Below, one piece after another: positions 63,880 to 64,000 of a stretch of DNA of 64,000 nt. The position numbers were made by a program, and so were the translations under genes. The stretch's first letter is position 1. Every line of letters starts with the position of its first letter. The notes below the pieces were generated by a model. It saw nothing but the letters and a program-made list of their open reading frames with translations, had not been told where the DNA came from and did no database searches. Source of the stretch: Trichobilharzia szidati (Eukaryota > Platyhelminthes > Trematoda > Strigeidida > Schistosomatidae); NCBI GenBank assembly GCA_944472155.2, contig OX235272.1:98152020-98216019 (forward strand), given 5' to 3'.

Positions 63880-64000
63880 CTTTAGCAACTTGCCAGGAAA
63901 GTCTCTTCAGCTCAGAGATTGCTGATGATATTGTTCTCACAAGCTGTGGGACATCCCATCGAAGCTGGAAGACATGAAACGGTCATCTGTTTCTGTTCAT
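63880..64000 (+). pseudogene. RTE reverse-transcriptase fragment, cut by window end
   Basis: Two frames give a box C-like ADDIVLTS and then CSHKLWDIPSKLEDMKRSSV, comparable with FADNICLISHKLEDMQAKSN at about 56690. A single indel between them would restore one frame. It runs off the window. Confidence 0.5.

Overview
The window is AT-rich animal DNA, almost certainly from a flatworm of the Schistosoma (blood-fluke) type. The reasons are the mix of very short and very long introns in one recognisable host gene and the repeat content: SR2-like and other RTE non-LTR elements, CR1/jockey-like elements, Penelope-like elements with GIY-YIG endonucleases, a gypsy element with a CHCC-type gag zinc finger, a Merlin transposase piece, and tRNA-derived retroposons carrying decayed hammerhead ribozyme cores. 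The species cannot be fixed from the sequence alone.

Region by region. 1-6.7 kb: one host gene, CDC42, in four coding exons (34-bp, 4.2-kb and 1.8-kb introns), encoding a complete 191-residue Rho GTPase. 6.7-18.5 kb: gene-poor DNA with microsatellites, hammerhead-type SINE remnants and Penelope and RTE fragments. 18.7-19.7 kb: a 5'-truncated Penelope-like element on the minus strand with one internal stop. 21.9-24.8 kb: a CR1/jockey-like element on the plus strand whose reverse transcriptase is split by a tRNA-derived SINE. 24.8-29.8 kb: mostly nondescript sequence, one strong hairpin, two SINEs. 29.8-31.4 kb: decayed RTE copy. 32.1-32.9 kb: Penelope fragment sharing a nearly identical 576-bp block with 11.2-11.8 kb. 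33.9-39.6 kb: a nearly full-length SR2-like element (34180-38014, minus) with an 11-bp target duplication, sitting in a repeat whose uninterrupted copy lies inverted at 39311-39625. 39.6-41.5 kb: internally deleted gypsy/CsRn1-type element. 41.6-44.7 kb: Penelope-like element interrupted by a CR1-like 3' end. 45.5-47.7 kb: second CR1/jockey-type element. 48.7-49.2 kb: Merlin transposase piece. 50.5 kb: possible terminal exon of an unknown host gene. 52.7-53.8 kb and 59.2-60.6 kb: inverted copies of an unidentified repeat-borne coding unit. 53.9-57.5 kb: a nearly full-length but mutated RTE element. 57.7-63.7 kb: three copies of an unclassified repeat (called R here), one split by a Penelope insertion with a 12-bp target duplication.

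Only CDC42 looks like an intact functional gene. All the retroelement reading frames carry stops, frameshifts, truncations or lost catalytic residues. The main value of the window is its readable insertion history: nested insertions, target-site duplications, an empty-site copy, and several candidate ribozyme remnants. I could run no alignments, so family names within clades are judgements from motifs.
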